Assembly: GCA_018831025.1 (NCBI GenBank)
Contig: JAHJRB010000070.1
Coordinates: 1 to 29,902, forward strand
Source: Nanobdellota archaeon
GTDB lineage: Archaea > Nanobdellota > Nanobdellia > SCGC-AAA011-G17 > ARS1403
Direction: 5' to 3'
Length of the DNA: 29,902 nt
Positions 1 to 7,781 of the stretch are shown here, piece by piece. Both the position numbers and the translations under genes were made by a program. The first letter of the stretch is position 1. Each line of letters starts with the position of its first letter. Below the pieces are notes generated by a model. The model saw only the letters and a program-made list of their open reading frames with translations, had not been told where the DNA came from and made no database searches.

Positions 1-45
1 GAAAATCTTAAGCTCAGTTTCTTTTGAAAATTTAACCTTTCTCAT
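1..45 (-). CDS. 5' end of an unidentified gene, cut by the window edge
   Basis: Only the first 15 codons are visible, an open frame from ATG at 45-43 running off the window: MRKVKFSKETELKIF. The frame is closed by TAA (70-72 read in reverse) and no other ATG, GTG or TTG lies between, so this ATG is the only usable start. An AT-rich palindrome (65-78) is centred 26.5 nt upstream, the same TATA-to-start spacing as other leaderless genes here, which supports a real gene. The basic, charged N-terminus could suit a DNA-binding or transposase-like protein, but 15 residues do not allow a family call. Confidence 0.4.
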   Translation of the reverse strand, partial: MRKVKFSKETELKIF

Positions 46-68
46 AGGATATACTAAGTATATCCTAT
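44..68. repeat. Perfect 11-bp inverted repeat with 3-nt loop
   Basis: Arms 44-54 (ATAGGATATAC) and 58-68 are perfect reverse complements around TAA. The repeat spans the start codon of the truncated - strand gene and the interval between it and its probable TATA element. It could be an operator, a 5' hairpin on the mRNA, or an end structure of a mobile element. It could also act as a terminator for the - strand gene ending at 154, though no T-run follows. Confidence 0.6.
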
Positions 69-78
69 ATTAATATAG
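65..78 (-). promoter_or_regulatory. Probable TATA element (14-bp palindrome) for the gene starting at 45
   Basis: CTATATTAATATAG is its own reverse complement and is centred 26.5 nt upstream of the ATG at 45, matching the archaeal TATA-to-start distance seen elsewhere in the window. It shares four bases with the adjacent inverted repeat (44-68). Confidence 0.4.
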
Positions 79-153
79 TTTTCGGTACTAGAGTATATAA
101 CTAAAATTAGAAAAAGTTCTTCATATGGCTAAAGTCTTACCTTATATGGATAC

Positions 154-1407
154 TTATATAAGGGCCCATAAAAAGTCTATGGAAAATAAAATTGATATTA
201 TTAATATAAATAATAAACTTAAAAGATTCCTAAATTTTATAAAAACTAAGCTTGAAAAAATTGCTATTGTTGGATTAAATATTAATAAGTATCTTCCATG
301 AACTATCTCTCCTACACAAGTAAATGAGGTTAATAAATATTCTATATTGCATGTCATAAAAAATGCAAGTATAATAGTAATTATACTCATCGATATTAAG
401 ATATCTATTTTTTTATATATTCCAAATTTATTCTTAATGATAGAATAGATTGTAATTAAAGTTAGTGCTAAAACAAAAATTGACAATATTGGCTTTATAG
501 ATTCATTCCCCCCATAAATTCCAGCCCAAAATGCAGTAAAGTAACTCAATAATTTAGGAAATTCATGTGTATAAATATGTCCTTGACTGGTTTTCCAAAA
601 ACCAAGAGGGCTTCCAAATTGTAAATAATTCCTAATAAATGTATAACTCCCTATTATAGCAGTGATTATTAAAGAAAGCAATAATAATTGGAACTTCTTA
701 TATCTCTTTTTGATTAAATATCCTAATGCATAAAATGACAAAGTCAAAGGCAATACAAAACCCTTTAATTCTGTTAAGGTTAATACTCCCATAATTATCC
801 CAAGAAAAATGAAATTCTTTAATGTGGGTTTGTTTAAAGCTCTTACATACAACAGCAATGAAAGGATTAGTAAAGGGGGGTAGATTACACTCGGATGAAT
901 CATTAAACTAGTAAATAATTGCGTTGGTAAAAATACAAATAGAATCATTGAAAAAACAATAAAACTATATCTCTTATCCCATTTTCTTGATATCTCTTTT
1001 AAAAAGAACAAAAATAAAATGTTTGTTAACAGCATTATAATTATAGAGAAGGTATGCAATGCTAAAAAGTTATTACTCAAATTGTATATAATTGCAGCAA
1101 GGTAATAATATGCTGAACCATGGAATACCCCTTTTCCTATCCCTGTAATGATATCTCCTGCAGGACCCCCATCTTTAGCAGATTCTACCTCTAAAGGGAT
1201 GGTTTTGTAAGTTGAAACATACTTGATGATATTAGAATGCCAATAAAAGTCAGGCATTATTTTTTCTGTTTTAATTAAACATTTTTCTGCGTTATTTAGT
1301 TCACAATTAGTTGATAGATAAATTCCTAATAGAGGGATTAGGGTCCCTAATATTAAAATAATTAAAATTAAAATTTTAAAGTTTTTTTTAAAATAATTAC
1401 CTAACAT
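154..1407 (-). CDS. GT-C type membrane glycosyltransferase
   Basis: A 417-residue polytopic protein with roughly ten hydrophobic segments, the first at about residues 10-32. It is followed by a short extracytoplasmic loop with an acidic motif (MPDFYWH, about residues 51-57) and a later FHGSAYYYL stretch resembling the HPPLYYLL-like region of PMT_2/ArnT proteins. Such enzymes transfer a sugar from a polyprenyl-phosphate donor to a lipid, glycan or protein on the outer face of the membrane. Donor and acceptor are unknown. It starts at ATG 1407, 2 nt after the stop of the upstream radical SAM gene and without a Shine-Dalgarno, so translation is probably coupled. An oligosaccharide polymerase (Wzy-like) is the main alternative; the early acidic motif favours GT-C. 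Confidence 0.65.
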   Translation of the reverse strand: MLGNYFKKNFKILILIILILGTLIPLLGIYLSTNCELNNAEKCLIKTEKIMPDFYWHSNIIKYVSTYKTIPLEVESAKDGGPAGDIITGIGKGVFHGSAYYYLAAIIYNLSNNFLALHTFSIIIMLLTNILFLFFLKEISRKWDKRYSFIVFSMILFVFLPTQLFTSLMIHPSVIYPPLLILSLLLYVRALNKPTLKNFIFLGIIMGVLTLTELKGFVLPLTLSFYALGYLIKKRYKKFQLLLLSLIITAIIGSYTFIRNYLQFGSPLGFWKTSQGHIYTHEFPKLLSYFTAFWAGIYGGNESIKPILSIFVLALTLITIYSIIKNKFGIYKKIDILISMSIITIILAFFMTCNIEYLLTSFTCVGEIVHGRYLLIFNPTIAIFSSLVFIKFRNLLSLLFILIISILFSIDFLWALI

Positions 1408-1409
1408 TT

Positions 1410-2870
1410 TTAGTTTATTTTTTTATATATGTACTTTACCATGAATAAGAAAATTGGAAATTTAAAATTGAGATTTTTAACCCTCCATCTCATAAAAGGA
1501 GTAATTATTTTTGATATGATATTAAACATTTTTGAATTTATAAATAAGTAATTTGGATTTAAAAGTACTGTAGCAAAATAAAGGTAAGTTAATGTTTTTT
1601 TATGTTGTTTAGTCATCCAAGGTATATTGGTATTTTCAAAATTACCATACATACTACTGCACCATTCTTCTAAGCTTTTTGGTATTTTTAATCCCCTTTT
1701 TAATGCTATATCAAAAAATTCTGTTCCTGGGTAAGAAATTATTGGCTTGATATTACCTACTATTATATTTTTATTATCTTTTTTTAATTTAAAAAATAAA
1801 TCAATCGTTTTTTTAAGGTCTTCTTTTGTTTCGTTTGGGAATCCACTCATATATGTATAAGTTACTCTTATTTTTGTTTTACTTAATCTTTTATTAGATA
1901 AGATTATGTCTTGGAGGGTGTTGTTTTTCTTAATATATTTCAAAATTTTTGGAGAACCGGATTCTACTCCTATCAGAATATCTGTACAACCGCTTTTCTC
2001 TAAGGCTTGCAAGTATTCATTATCCATTCTTTTAATATCGCTAATACATGCTCCAAAAGAACTCCAAGTTAGATTAGGCGAGATTTCTTTAATACCTTCA
2101 AATATTTCTCTTGCTCTATTTAAATTAACAAAGAAAGCATCATCTTGGAACCTAATGTGTTCTATTTTATACAAGGAGACTAACCTTTTAATCTCTCTTA
2201 ATGTTTTTTTACTATCCATTGCTCTCCATTTAGATTTATTGAAATTATTATTATAACAATAGATGCACCGATTTGGGCATCCCTTTGAAGTTAAGAAATC
2301 TATTTGTTTCCCAAATTCTCCATTAAAAAGATATTTTTTTATATCAATTAATTCCCAAGGTATGTCTGGAAGTCTGCTAAGATCTACAAACTCTCTTTCT
2401 CCTGTAGCTATAATTTTACTTTTTTTCTTATACCAAATACCCTTAACCCTATCTAAAGAAGTTTTCTCTTTTAGGACCTTTATTAATTCTGGAAAAGTTA
2501 CCTCTCCTTCTCCTTTTACGATTATATCTACATATTTGTGTTTTATAGTTTGATTTGGCAATAGTGATGCATGTATTCCTCCCCACACTATTGGTATTTT
2601 AGAATTTTCCTTTACAATTTTAGAAATTTCAAGCGCGTATTTTAGCTGAGATCCAGTCATAGAAGTTATTCCTACACAAATAGGGTTTTTTCTTAACTCT
2701 TCTAGTAAAATATCTTCCCAATTTTTTTCAAATCTTTGATCTATTATTTTAATGTCATAATCTTTGTATAGGTATACAGTAGAATACAGAAAATTCAGAG
2801 GAGGAGTTCTATCATTTATCAAACCGAATCCTTTTGGGTTTACCAGTATTATGTCTGCTATTTTTTTCAC
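1410..2870 (-). CDS. B12-binding radical SAM protein
   Basis: A 486-residue protein with an N-terminal cobalamin-binding Rossmann-type domain (residues ~1-145, with WGGIHASLLP and VKGEGEVTFPEL), then a radical SAM barrel with the 4Fe-4S motif CPNRCIYC near residues 198-205. GVESGSPKIL and GFPNETKEDL follow, as usual in this class. The family includes methylases of unactivated carbons and phosphinates, and archaeal lipid-modifying enzymes such as calditol synthase and GDGT ring synthases; this substrate is unknown. It starts at GTG 2870; the codon just upstream in frame is TAG, so no longer start exists. It is the first gene of a two-gene unit with the GT-C at 154-1407 and is divergent from a SPASM radical SAM gene 105 nt away. 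Confidence 0.88.
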   Translation of the reverse strand: MKKIADIILVNPKGFGLINDRTPPLNFLYSTVYLYKDYDIKIIDQRFEKNWEDILLEELRKNPICVGITSMTGSQLKYALEISKIVKENSKIPIVWGGIHASLLPNQTIKHKYVDIIVKGEGEVTFPELIKVLKEKTSLDRVKGIWYKKKSKIIATGEREFVDLSRLPDIPWELIDIKKYLFNGEFGKQIDFLTSKGCPNRCIYCYNNNFNKSKWRAMDSKKTLREIKRLVSLYKIEHIRFQDDAFFVNLNRAREIFEGIKEISPNLTWSSFGACISDIKRMDNEYLQALEKSGCTDILIGVESGSPKILKYIKKNNTLQDIILSNKRLSKTKIRVTYTYMSGFPNETKEDLKKTIDLFFKLKKDNKNIIVGNIKPIISYPGTEFFDIALKRGLKIPKSLEEWCSSMYGNFENTNIPWMTKQHKKTLTYLYFATVLLNPNYLFINSKMFNIISKIITPFMRWRVKNLNFKFPIFLFMVKYIYKKIN

Positions 2871-2907
2871 CTATTAGTTTATGGTTTGAGAATTGGAATA
2901 TTATCTT

Positions 2908-2913
2908 TTTAAA
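2908..2913 (-). promoter_or_regulatory. Possible TATA box for the gene starting at 2870
   Basis: TTTAAA centred about 40 nt upstream of the GTG, further than at other starts here. If used, it implies a leader of roughly 14 nt rather than a leaderless mRNA. A second AT-rich candidate (2914-2925) lies further away. Confidence 0.3.
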
Positions 2914-2947
2914 GTTTTATATAAAGGAGTATATCAATAGTAAAAGA

Positions 2948-2953
2948 TTTAAA
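2948..2953 (+). promoter_or_regulatory. TATA box for the leaderless gene at 2976
   Basis: TTTAAA preceded by A-rich AAAAGA, centred 25.5 nt before the A of ATG. This places the transcription start at or next to the start codon. Confidence 0.55.
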
Positions 2954-2975
2954 TTTAACCTTAATAGGCTTTTAT

Positions 2976-4052
2976 ATGAACAGATTATCCCTATTAAAAC
3001 AAAGTAAACTACTTTTCAATAAAAAGAATGCTAATCCAATTTATTTAACTTTTTTTGTTACAAATAAATGCAATGCAAGATGCCCTTATTGTTTTTATTG
3101 GAAAGAACTGGGAAAAACAAAAGATGAGCTAAAATTAAAAGAGATTGAAAAAATAACTAAAACCATGTCGCCTTTTCCAAATTTGTTATTAAGTGGGGGG
3201 GAACCATTTTTGAGGGAGGATATAGTTAAGATAGTTAATCTATTTTATAAAAACAATAAAATTTCCCATTTGACTATTCCTACTAATGGAATTGATACTG
3301 CTAGGACGATTGGCCTTACTAAAAGAATTTTAAACACTTGTAGCGATTTAAATTTTTTAATCTCTATTACTTTAGATGGTTTTGAAAATGAACATGAGAA
3401 GATTAAAGGCAAAGGCAGTTTTAAAAAAGCGATAAATACTTATCATCAATTAATTGATATGAAAAAAACATATCCTCTTTTGAATGTTGGAATCAGTTTA
3501 ACTATAAGTCCTTTAAACCAAAATTACATTTTAGAATTTTATGAGTACATTAAAAATGAACTTAAACCAGATCTAATATCCCCTTTGTTAATAAGAGGGG
3601 AACCTAAATCCAAAGAGCTAAAGAAGGTAGATATTAGATTTTATGAAAAATTAAATAAAAAAATAGAAGAAGATTTAATATCTAAGAATATAAAGGGGTA
3701 TGATAAATTTCTTTTTTCTAAACTAGCAATGGGAAGTCGCTTAATAAGGAATAAATTAATAGCAAAAACCTTCAAGGAAAATAAATATTTAATTCCTTGT
3801 TATGCCGGTTTGTTAAATGCTGTTCTTTATAGTGATGGTGGGGTTTATCCCTGTGAATTGTTAAATAGGAAAATAGGGAATCTAAGGGATTATAATTATG
3901 ATTTTAAAAAATTATGGGACTCTAATGAAGCTAGGGATATAAGAAAAGATATAAAAAAATCGAAATGTTTTTGTACCCATGAGTGTAATATGACAACCAA
4001 TATATTATTTAATGTCAAATATTTACCTAAATTAATTTATGGATTAAAATGA
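2976..4052 (+). CDS. Radical SAM protein with SPASM/twitch-type C-terminus
   Basis: A 358-residue protein. The cluster cysteines are C32, C36 and C39 (CNARCPYC), and the SAM-binding motif is LSGGEPFL near residues 73-80. Five C-terminal cysteines (C275, C293 in YPCELL, and C331, C333, C337 in KCFCTHEC) suggest at least one auxiliary Fe-S cluster, as in SPASM or twitch proteins that modify peptides, sugars and cofactors. The substrate is unknown. A paralogue lies at 10581-11612, with the same cysteine spacing, the same GNLRDY segment and a similar NVKxxPKL tail. The stop overlaps the next gene's start by 4 nt (ATGA). A run of seven G bases encodes part of the SAM-binding motif. The mRNA is probably leaderless. 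Confidence 0.85.
   Translation: MNRLSLLKQSKLLFNKKNANPIYLTFFVTNKCNARCPYCFYWKELGKTKDELKLKEIEKITKTMSPFPNLLLSGGEPFLREDIVKIVNLFYKNNKISHLTIPTNGIDTARTIGLTKRILNTCSDLNFLISITLDGFENEHEKIKGKGSFKKAINTYHQLIDMKKTYPLLNVGISLTISPLNQNYILEFYEYIKNELKPDLISPLLIRGEPKSKELKKVDIRFYEKLNKKIEEDLISKNIKGYDKFLFSKLAMGSRLIRNKLIAKTFKENKYLIPCYAGLLNAVLYSDGGVYPCELLNRKIGNLRDYNYDFKKLWDSNEARDIRKDIKKSKCFCTHECNMTTNILFNVKYLPKLIYGLK
3195..3201 (+). repeat. G7 homopolymer tract inside the SAM-binding motif
   Basis: Seven consecutive G within AGT-GGG-GGG-GAA (Ser-Gly-Gly-Glu). The reading frame is intact through the tract. Confidence 0.6.
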
Positions 4053-4804
4053 AAAAGGTATTAATATTCATACCCACATATAATGCAGCCAAAACCCTTC
4101 CGGTAGTGATAGATAGGATTCCAGAGGGATTGAAGAAAAAGGTTAAAGAAATTTTCGTTGTAGATGATGCCAGCCAAGATAATACTCATTTGATAGCAAT
4201 TGGTTACAAAACCCAGACAGACCTCGGGAATTTAAAGATTTATCATCATAAAAAAAACAAGGGATATGGGGGGAATCAAAAATTTGCTTATCAATATGCA
4301 ATTGATAATGGGTTTGACATTGTTGTGATGTTACATGGAGACGCCCAATATGCCCCTGAGCAGATCCCTTCACTTTTAGAGCCCCTTGAGAAAGATGAGG
4401 CAGATATGGTATTTGGTTCCAGGATGACTGGATATCCATTGAAAGGGGGGATGCCATTATGGAAATTTTTAGGCAACAAATTCTTGACTAAGGTTGAAAA
4501 TCATTTTTTAAATCTAAATCTTTCAGAATACCACTCTGGTTTTAGGCTTTATAGTTGTGAGGCTCTTAAAAAAATTCCATTTCAATTATGTTCTAATGAC
4601 TTCCATTTTGATACTGAAATTTTAATTCAGTTTAAAATAAAAAACTTAAGAATTGTTGAGAGACCTATTCCTACTTTTTATGGAGACGAAAAATCTCATG
4701 TTAATGTTTTTTCTTATGGAATGAATATTTTTAGAGCCTTATGGCAATATGAACTTAACAAAAAGGGAATTAAAAAAGTACCTAAGTTTTCTAATATCTC
4801 TTAA
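4049..4804 (+). CDS. DPM1-like family 2 glycosyltransferase
   Basis: A 251-residue cytoplasmic GT-A fold enzyme. It has the N-terminal nucleotide-sugar motif IPTYNAAKTL, VVDDASQDNT near residue 38, a DxD-equivalent HGDAQY near residue 95, and SGFRLYS, which is typical of the DPM1/DPG-synthase branch. That branch transfers mannose, glucose or similar sugars from a nucleotide donor to polyprenyl phosphate, producing donors of the kind used by GT-C enzymes. No C-terminal transmembrane segments are visible, so it is probably peripheral. It overlaps the SPASM gene by 4 nt and its 3' end overlaps the convergent gene by 14 nt. Several stretches look richer in G and C than its neighbours, which may hint at a separate history. 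The sugar is not predictable. Confidence 0.82.
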   Translation: MKKVLIFIPTYNAAKTLPVVIDRIPEGLKKKVKEIFVVDDASQDNTHLIAIGYKTQTDLGNLKIYHHKKNKGYGGNQKFAYQYAIDNGFDIVVMLHGDAQYAPEQIPSLLEPLEKDEADMVFGSRMTGYPLKGGMPLWKFLGNKFLTKVENHFLNLNLSEYHSGFRLYSCEALKKIPFQLCSNDFHFDTEILIQFKIKNLRIVERPIPTFYGDEKSHVNVFSYGMNIFRALWQYELNKKGIKKVPKFSNIS

Positions 4805-5768
4805 AAAAGTAGGTTATTAAGCCACATATCAACCCTAGAGAAATAACAAATTTGTCAATATAATTTAAGAAAAATATTTTTGTAATTGAAATCCTATTTT
4901 TGTAAAATTCTCTAAAAAAAGAAAAATTTATGAGAGTATATGCTATTATCAAAAAAATTAAACTTAATTTTAAAATGTTTGATTTTAATATTAATAATAA
5001 AAGATTTATTGGTATTAAAGATACAATTATAACCTCCAAAATCATTGAAATGGTGTCCTCTTTATTATTTGTTGCGTTTATCAAATGACCTTTATGCCTT
5101 TGTCTTATTATTGATTTTATTTTATTTTTAGCCATCTTATAATCTGTTTTTAACAAAGAGGTTAGATTGTAATTTTTTAGATGAGTTACTTTTACATTTC
5201 TTCCCAAGAAAATTTTCTCATTGTCTATTTTTTTTCCAAATTCAGCATCTTCTATTGAAGCATTTTTTATATTTTCATTAAAGCCTCCTTTTACAAGAAA
5301 TAATTCTTTTTCTATTAAAAAACAATGGGTGCTTAGTGTTTTTGTAAAATCTCCTGTGTTTCTATTAAAATAATAATTATAATAAATATCCTTAAACCTA
5401 TTACAGATTCCTGGATGTTTACTTCTTTTTGAATATACTCCTTGTATTATTGCTTTTATTTTATTTTTTAATATTTTTTCTATTTCGATTATAATATTTT
5501 TTTCAAGTAAGACATCAGAATCTATGAATAATAAAAAATCTCCTTTTGCATTTTTTGCACCTATATTCCTTGCTCTTGCTGGACCCCCATTCTGCTCTAA
5601 TCGGATTAGTTTATTTGGGTTTTTAACAATTTTTTCAGAACCATCGGTACTGTAATCATCAATTACAATAACTTCAAATGGGGGGTTTTTTAAATTTTTT
5701 ATACTATCCAAACACTGATTTAAGGTTTCTTTATTATTATAGTTTGGAATTATTATTGATATTTTCAT
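4791..5768 (-). CDS. Family 2 glycosyltransferase with C-terminal membrane segments
   Basis: A 325-residue GT2 enzyme. It begins MKISIIIPNYNNKETL, then shows VIDDYSTDGS, NGGPARARNIG, the metal-binding FIDSD near residue 87, and ASIEDAEFG as the likely catalytic-base region. Two to three hydrophobic segments fill the last ~80 residues and would tether it to the cytoplasmic membrane face. It probably extends a lipid-linked glycan; donor and acceptor are unknown. It stands alone on its strand, with its own TATA element 28.5 nt upstream, and overlaps the convergent DPM1-like gene by 14 nt at the 3' ends. Confidence 0.82.
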   Translation of the reverse strand: MKISIIIPNYNNKETLNQCLDSIKNLKNPPFEVIVIDDYSTDGSEKIVKNPNKLIRLEQNGGPARARNIGAKNAKGDFLLFIDSDVLLEKNIIIEIEKILKNKIKAIIQGVYSKRSKHPGICNRFKDIYYNYYFNRNTGDFTKTLSTHCFLIEKELFLVKGGFNENIKNASIEDAEFGKKIDNEKIFLGRNVKVTHLKNYNLTSLLKTDYKMAKNKIKSIIRQRHKGHLINATNNKEDTISMILEVIIVSLIPINLLLLILKSNILKLSLIFLIIAYTLINFSFFREFYKNRISITKIFFLNYIDKFVISLGLICGLITYFFKRY

Positions 5769-5793
5769 CTATTATATAGGCAAAGATAAGTTA

Positions 5794-5799
5794 TTTAAA
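5794..5799. promoter_or_regulatory. Shared TATA element between divergent genes
   Basis: Palindromic TTTAAA. On the - strand it is centred 28.5 nt before the ATG at 5768. On the + strand the same element would start RNA near 5822, giving a ~20-nt leader for the flippase at 5843. It is the only clear TATA candidate in the 74-nt gap. Confidence 0.45.
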
Positions 5800-5842
5800 A
5801 GCTTTCGAAATCAATAAAAATAGGGGTTTAAGTTGATATTTA

Positions 5843-7126
5843 ATGATAATGGATAGTATAAAGAGATTATTGGAAAGAAATAAATCTTTGATTAAAGATA
5901 ATTTTATACTTTTTGTAAGTTTTTTTATTTTAAATCTGCTGGGTTATTTGTTTCATTTTTATGCTGGAAGAAATTTGGGTCCTAGTGATTATGGTATATT
6001 TGGTTCATTATTATCTCTTATTTATATAATTGCAATGCCCTTAACAGCCATTCAAACAACGATTACTAAATTTGTTGCTGATTTTAAAGCTAAGGGGGAA
6101 TATGAGAAAATTTCTTATTTATTAAAAGGTAGTCTGAGAAAACTATTTTTAATTGGAATTTTAATTACTATTTTTTATTTAATTCTAAGTCCTGTGATTG
6201 CTAGTTTTTTGAAAATAGAAACTCTTATGCCTGTTATGTTACTTGGTGCGTTTTTATTTTTTGCATTATTAATTCCTATTACAAGAGGGTTTCTACAGGG
6301 AATGCAGAGATTTAAACAACTTGGATTAAGTTTTATTTTAGAAGGGATTGCTAAATTTGGTTTTGGTTTACTGTTAATTCCAACTTTTTTAAGAGTTAAT
6401 GGTGCAATAATCAGTTTTATTTTGGCTTATACTTTCCCTTTTATTTTGACACTTTATTTTTTAAGGAGAACTTATTGGAATACTAAAGAGAAATTTAATA
6501 CTAAAGAAATCTACAAATATTCCTTCCCGGTAATTTTAATGTTAATAAGTTTAACTGGATTTTATACGATTGATATTATTTTAGTTAAACATTTTTTAAG
6601 CTCTATTGAAGCAGGTTATTATGCTGCTTTGACTTTGATTGGAAAAATTATATTTTTTGGTTCTATGTCTATAAGTATGGTAATGGTCCCTAAGATCGCT
6701 GATTTATATGCTAAAAAGAAAAATACGATAAGATTGATGTTAAAATCTCTAGGAATAGTTGGGTTATTTGGTTTTATTATTACTTTAATTTACTTCTTAT
6801 TCCCTGAATTAATTATAGGGATGTTATTTGGTTCAGAATATCTTGAGATTACAAAATATATTGGGTTTTTTGCTATTTTTATAAGTGTTTTTTCTCTCGT
6901 GTATGTTTTAGGATTTTATAATATTTCTCTCAACAGGAGTAAATTTATATATATTTTGTTATTGTTTAATTTAATCGAGGGGGGGCTTATTTACTTTATG
7001 CATAAAAGCATAATGCAAATAATATTTATCTTGATAGCATTAATAAGTTTGCTATTTTTGATATTGGGAATATATACCTTCGTAGGAAAAAATGAAAGAT
7101 TGGACACTAGTAATACCGGCATATAA
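5843..7126 (+). CDS. Wzx/MATE-like polysaccharide flippase
   Basis: A 427-residue protein with about 12 hydrophobic segments and the N-terminal pattern of the polysaccharide-transport (MVF/MATE) superfamily: a helix, then AGRNLGPSDYGIFGSL near residue 42, and FLQGMQRF near residue 155. These proteins move undecaprenyl- or dolichyl-linked oligosaccharides across the membrane. The start is ATG 5843; ATG 5849 is an alternative two codons in. It is the first gene of the seven-gene operon and overlaps the next gene by 35 nt. A G7 tract (6979-6985) lies in a Glu-Gly-Gly segment late in the gene. The glycan carried is presumably assembled by downstream genes (inference). Confidence 0.85.
   Translation: MIMDSIKRLLERNKSLIKDNFILFVSFFILNLLGYLFHFYAGRNLGPSDYGIFGSLLSLIYIIAMPLTAIQTTITKFVADFKAKGEYEKISYLLKGSLRKLFLIGILITIFYLILSPVIASFLKIETLMPVMLLGAFLFFALLIPITRGFLQGMQRFKQLGLSFILEGIAKFGFGLLLIPTFLRVNGAIISFILAYTFPFILTLYFLRRTYWNTKEKFNTKEIYKYSFPVILMLISLTGFYTIDIILVKHFLSSIEAGYYAALTLIGKIIFFGSMSISMVMVPKIADLYAKKKNTIRLMLKSLGIVGLFGFIITLIYFLFPELIIGMLFGSEYLEITKYIGFFAIFISVFSLVYVLGFYNISLNRSKFIYILLLFNLIEGGLIYFMHKSIMQIIFILIALISLLFLILGIYTFVGKNERLDTSNTGI
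6979..6985 (+). repeat. G7 homopolymer tract in the flippase gene
   Basis: Seven G bases spanning GAG-GGG-GGG (Glu-Gly-Gly). A length change would alter the last ~45 codons of the flippase and shift its stop relative to the overlapping downstream gene. Confidence 0.6.
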
Positions 7127-7781
7127 TGAAGAGAAGAGAATTAAACAGACATTGGATTCTATTCAAAATGTTTTAGGTAATGAAATAAACGTACTTGTTG
7201 TTAGTAATGGAAGTAAGGATAAGACTGTTGAGATTTTAAAAAATTGGAAAAAAGAACATGTTAATTTTGAATTTTTAGATTTTAATGAAAAATTGGGTAA
7301 AGGGGGGGCAATTTTAAAAGGATTAAGAGAAGTAAAAACAAAATATGCTGGGTTTATAGATGCTGATGATTCTTTTGATTTAAATTATGTTAAAAATATC
7401 ATTAAAAATTTTGGGAATAATGATGTTATTATTGCATCCAAATGGAAGGATAGAAGTTTTTTTAATGTTTCAGAGCCATTTATGAGAAAGTTTTCAAGTA
7501 GGACCTGGAACCTCTTAGCAAGATTTTTTTTAAATTTAAGATTTAGAGATACACAGGCGGGAGCTAAATTTTTCAAAAAATCTGCATTTGATGCCATAGA
7601 TAAAAAATTTATTTGTAAAGGTTTTAGCTTTGATACAGAATTATTGTTTAAATTTAATAAAGCTGATTTTAAGATAAAAGAAGTTTATATAAAAACAATT
7701 CATAGGGAAGGAAGCACTTTTGCGTATAAACAAGTGATTCCTATGTTTAAAGATTTACTTAAATTGTGGTGGTCAAAATAA
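7092..7781 (+). CDS. DPM/DPG-synthase-like family 2 glycosyltransferase
   Basis: A compact 229-residue GT2 enzyme. It has LVIPAYNEEKRI at the N-terminus, VVSNGSKDKT, KGGAILKGL, the metal-binding FIDADDSF near residue 90, and DTQAGAKFF, a version of the DPM-branch signature. It lacks transmembrane segments. The expected reaction is transfer of a sugar from UDP or GDP to a polyprenyl phosphate, supplying lipid-phosphate donors for the window's GT-C enzymes. The first codons are needed for the IPAYNEE motif, so the 35-nt overlap with the flippase is real. It overlaps the deacetylase by 16 nt. A G7 tract (7302-7308) encodes the KGGA motif. Confidence 0.82.
   Translation: MKDWTLVIPAYNEEKRIKQTLDSIQNVLGNEINVLVVSNGSKDKTVEILKNWKKEHVNFEFLDFNEKLGKGGAILKGLREVKTKYAGFIDADDSFDLNYVKNIIKNFGNNDVIIASKWKDRSFFNVSEPFMRKFSSRTWNLLARFFLNLRFRDTQAGAKFFKKSAFDAIDKKFICKGFSFDTELLFKFNKADFKIKEVYIKTIHREGSTFAYKQVIPMFKDLLKLWWSK
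7302..7308 (+). repeat. G7 homopolymer tract in the GT2 gene
   Basis: Seven G bases in AAA-GGG-GGG-GCA (Lys-Gly-Gly-Ala), about 70 codons into the gene. A slip here would truncate the enzyme before its metal-binding DADD motif. Confidence 0.6.

Noticed and set aside
1906..2553. Two + strand open frames inside the - strand radical SAM gene
   Set aside because: They lie wholly antisense to a gene with clear motifs and their translations show no recognisable domain.
4143..4479. Two - strand open frames opposite the DPM1-like GT2
   Set aside because: Antisense shadows of a well-supported gene; their existence follows from its slightly higher G+C content.
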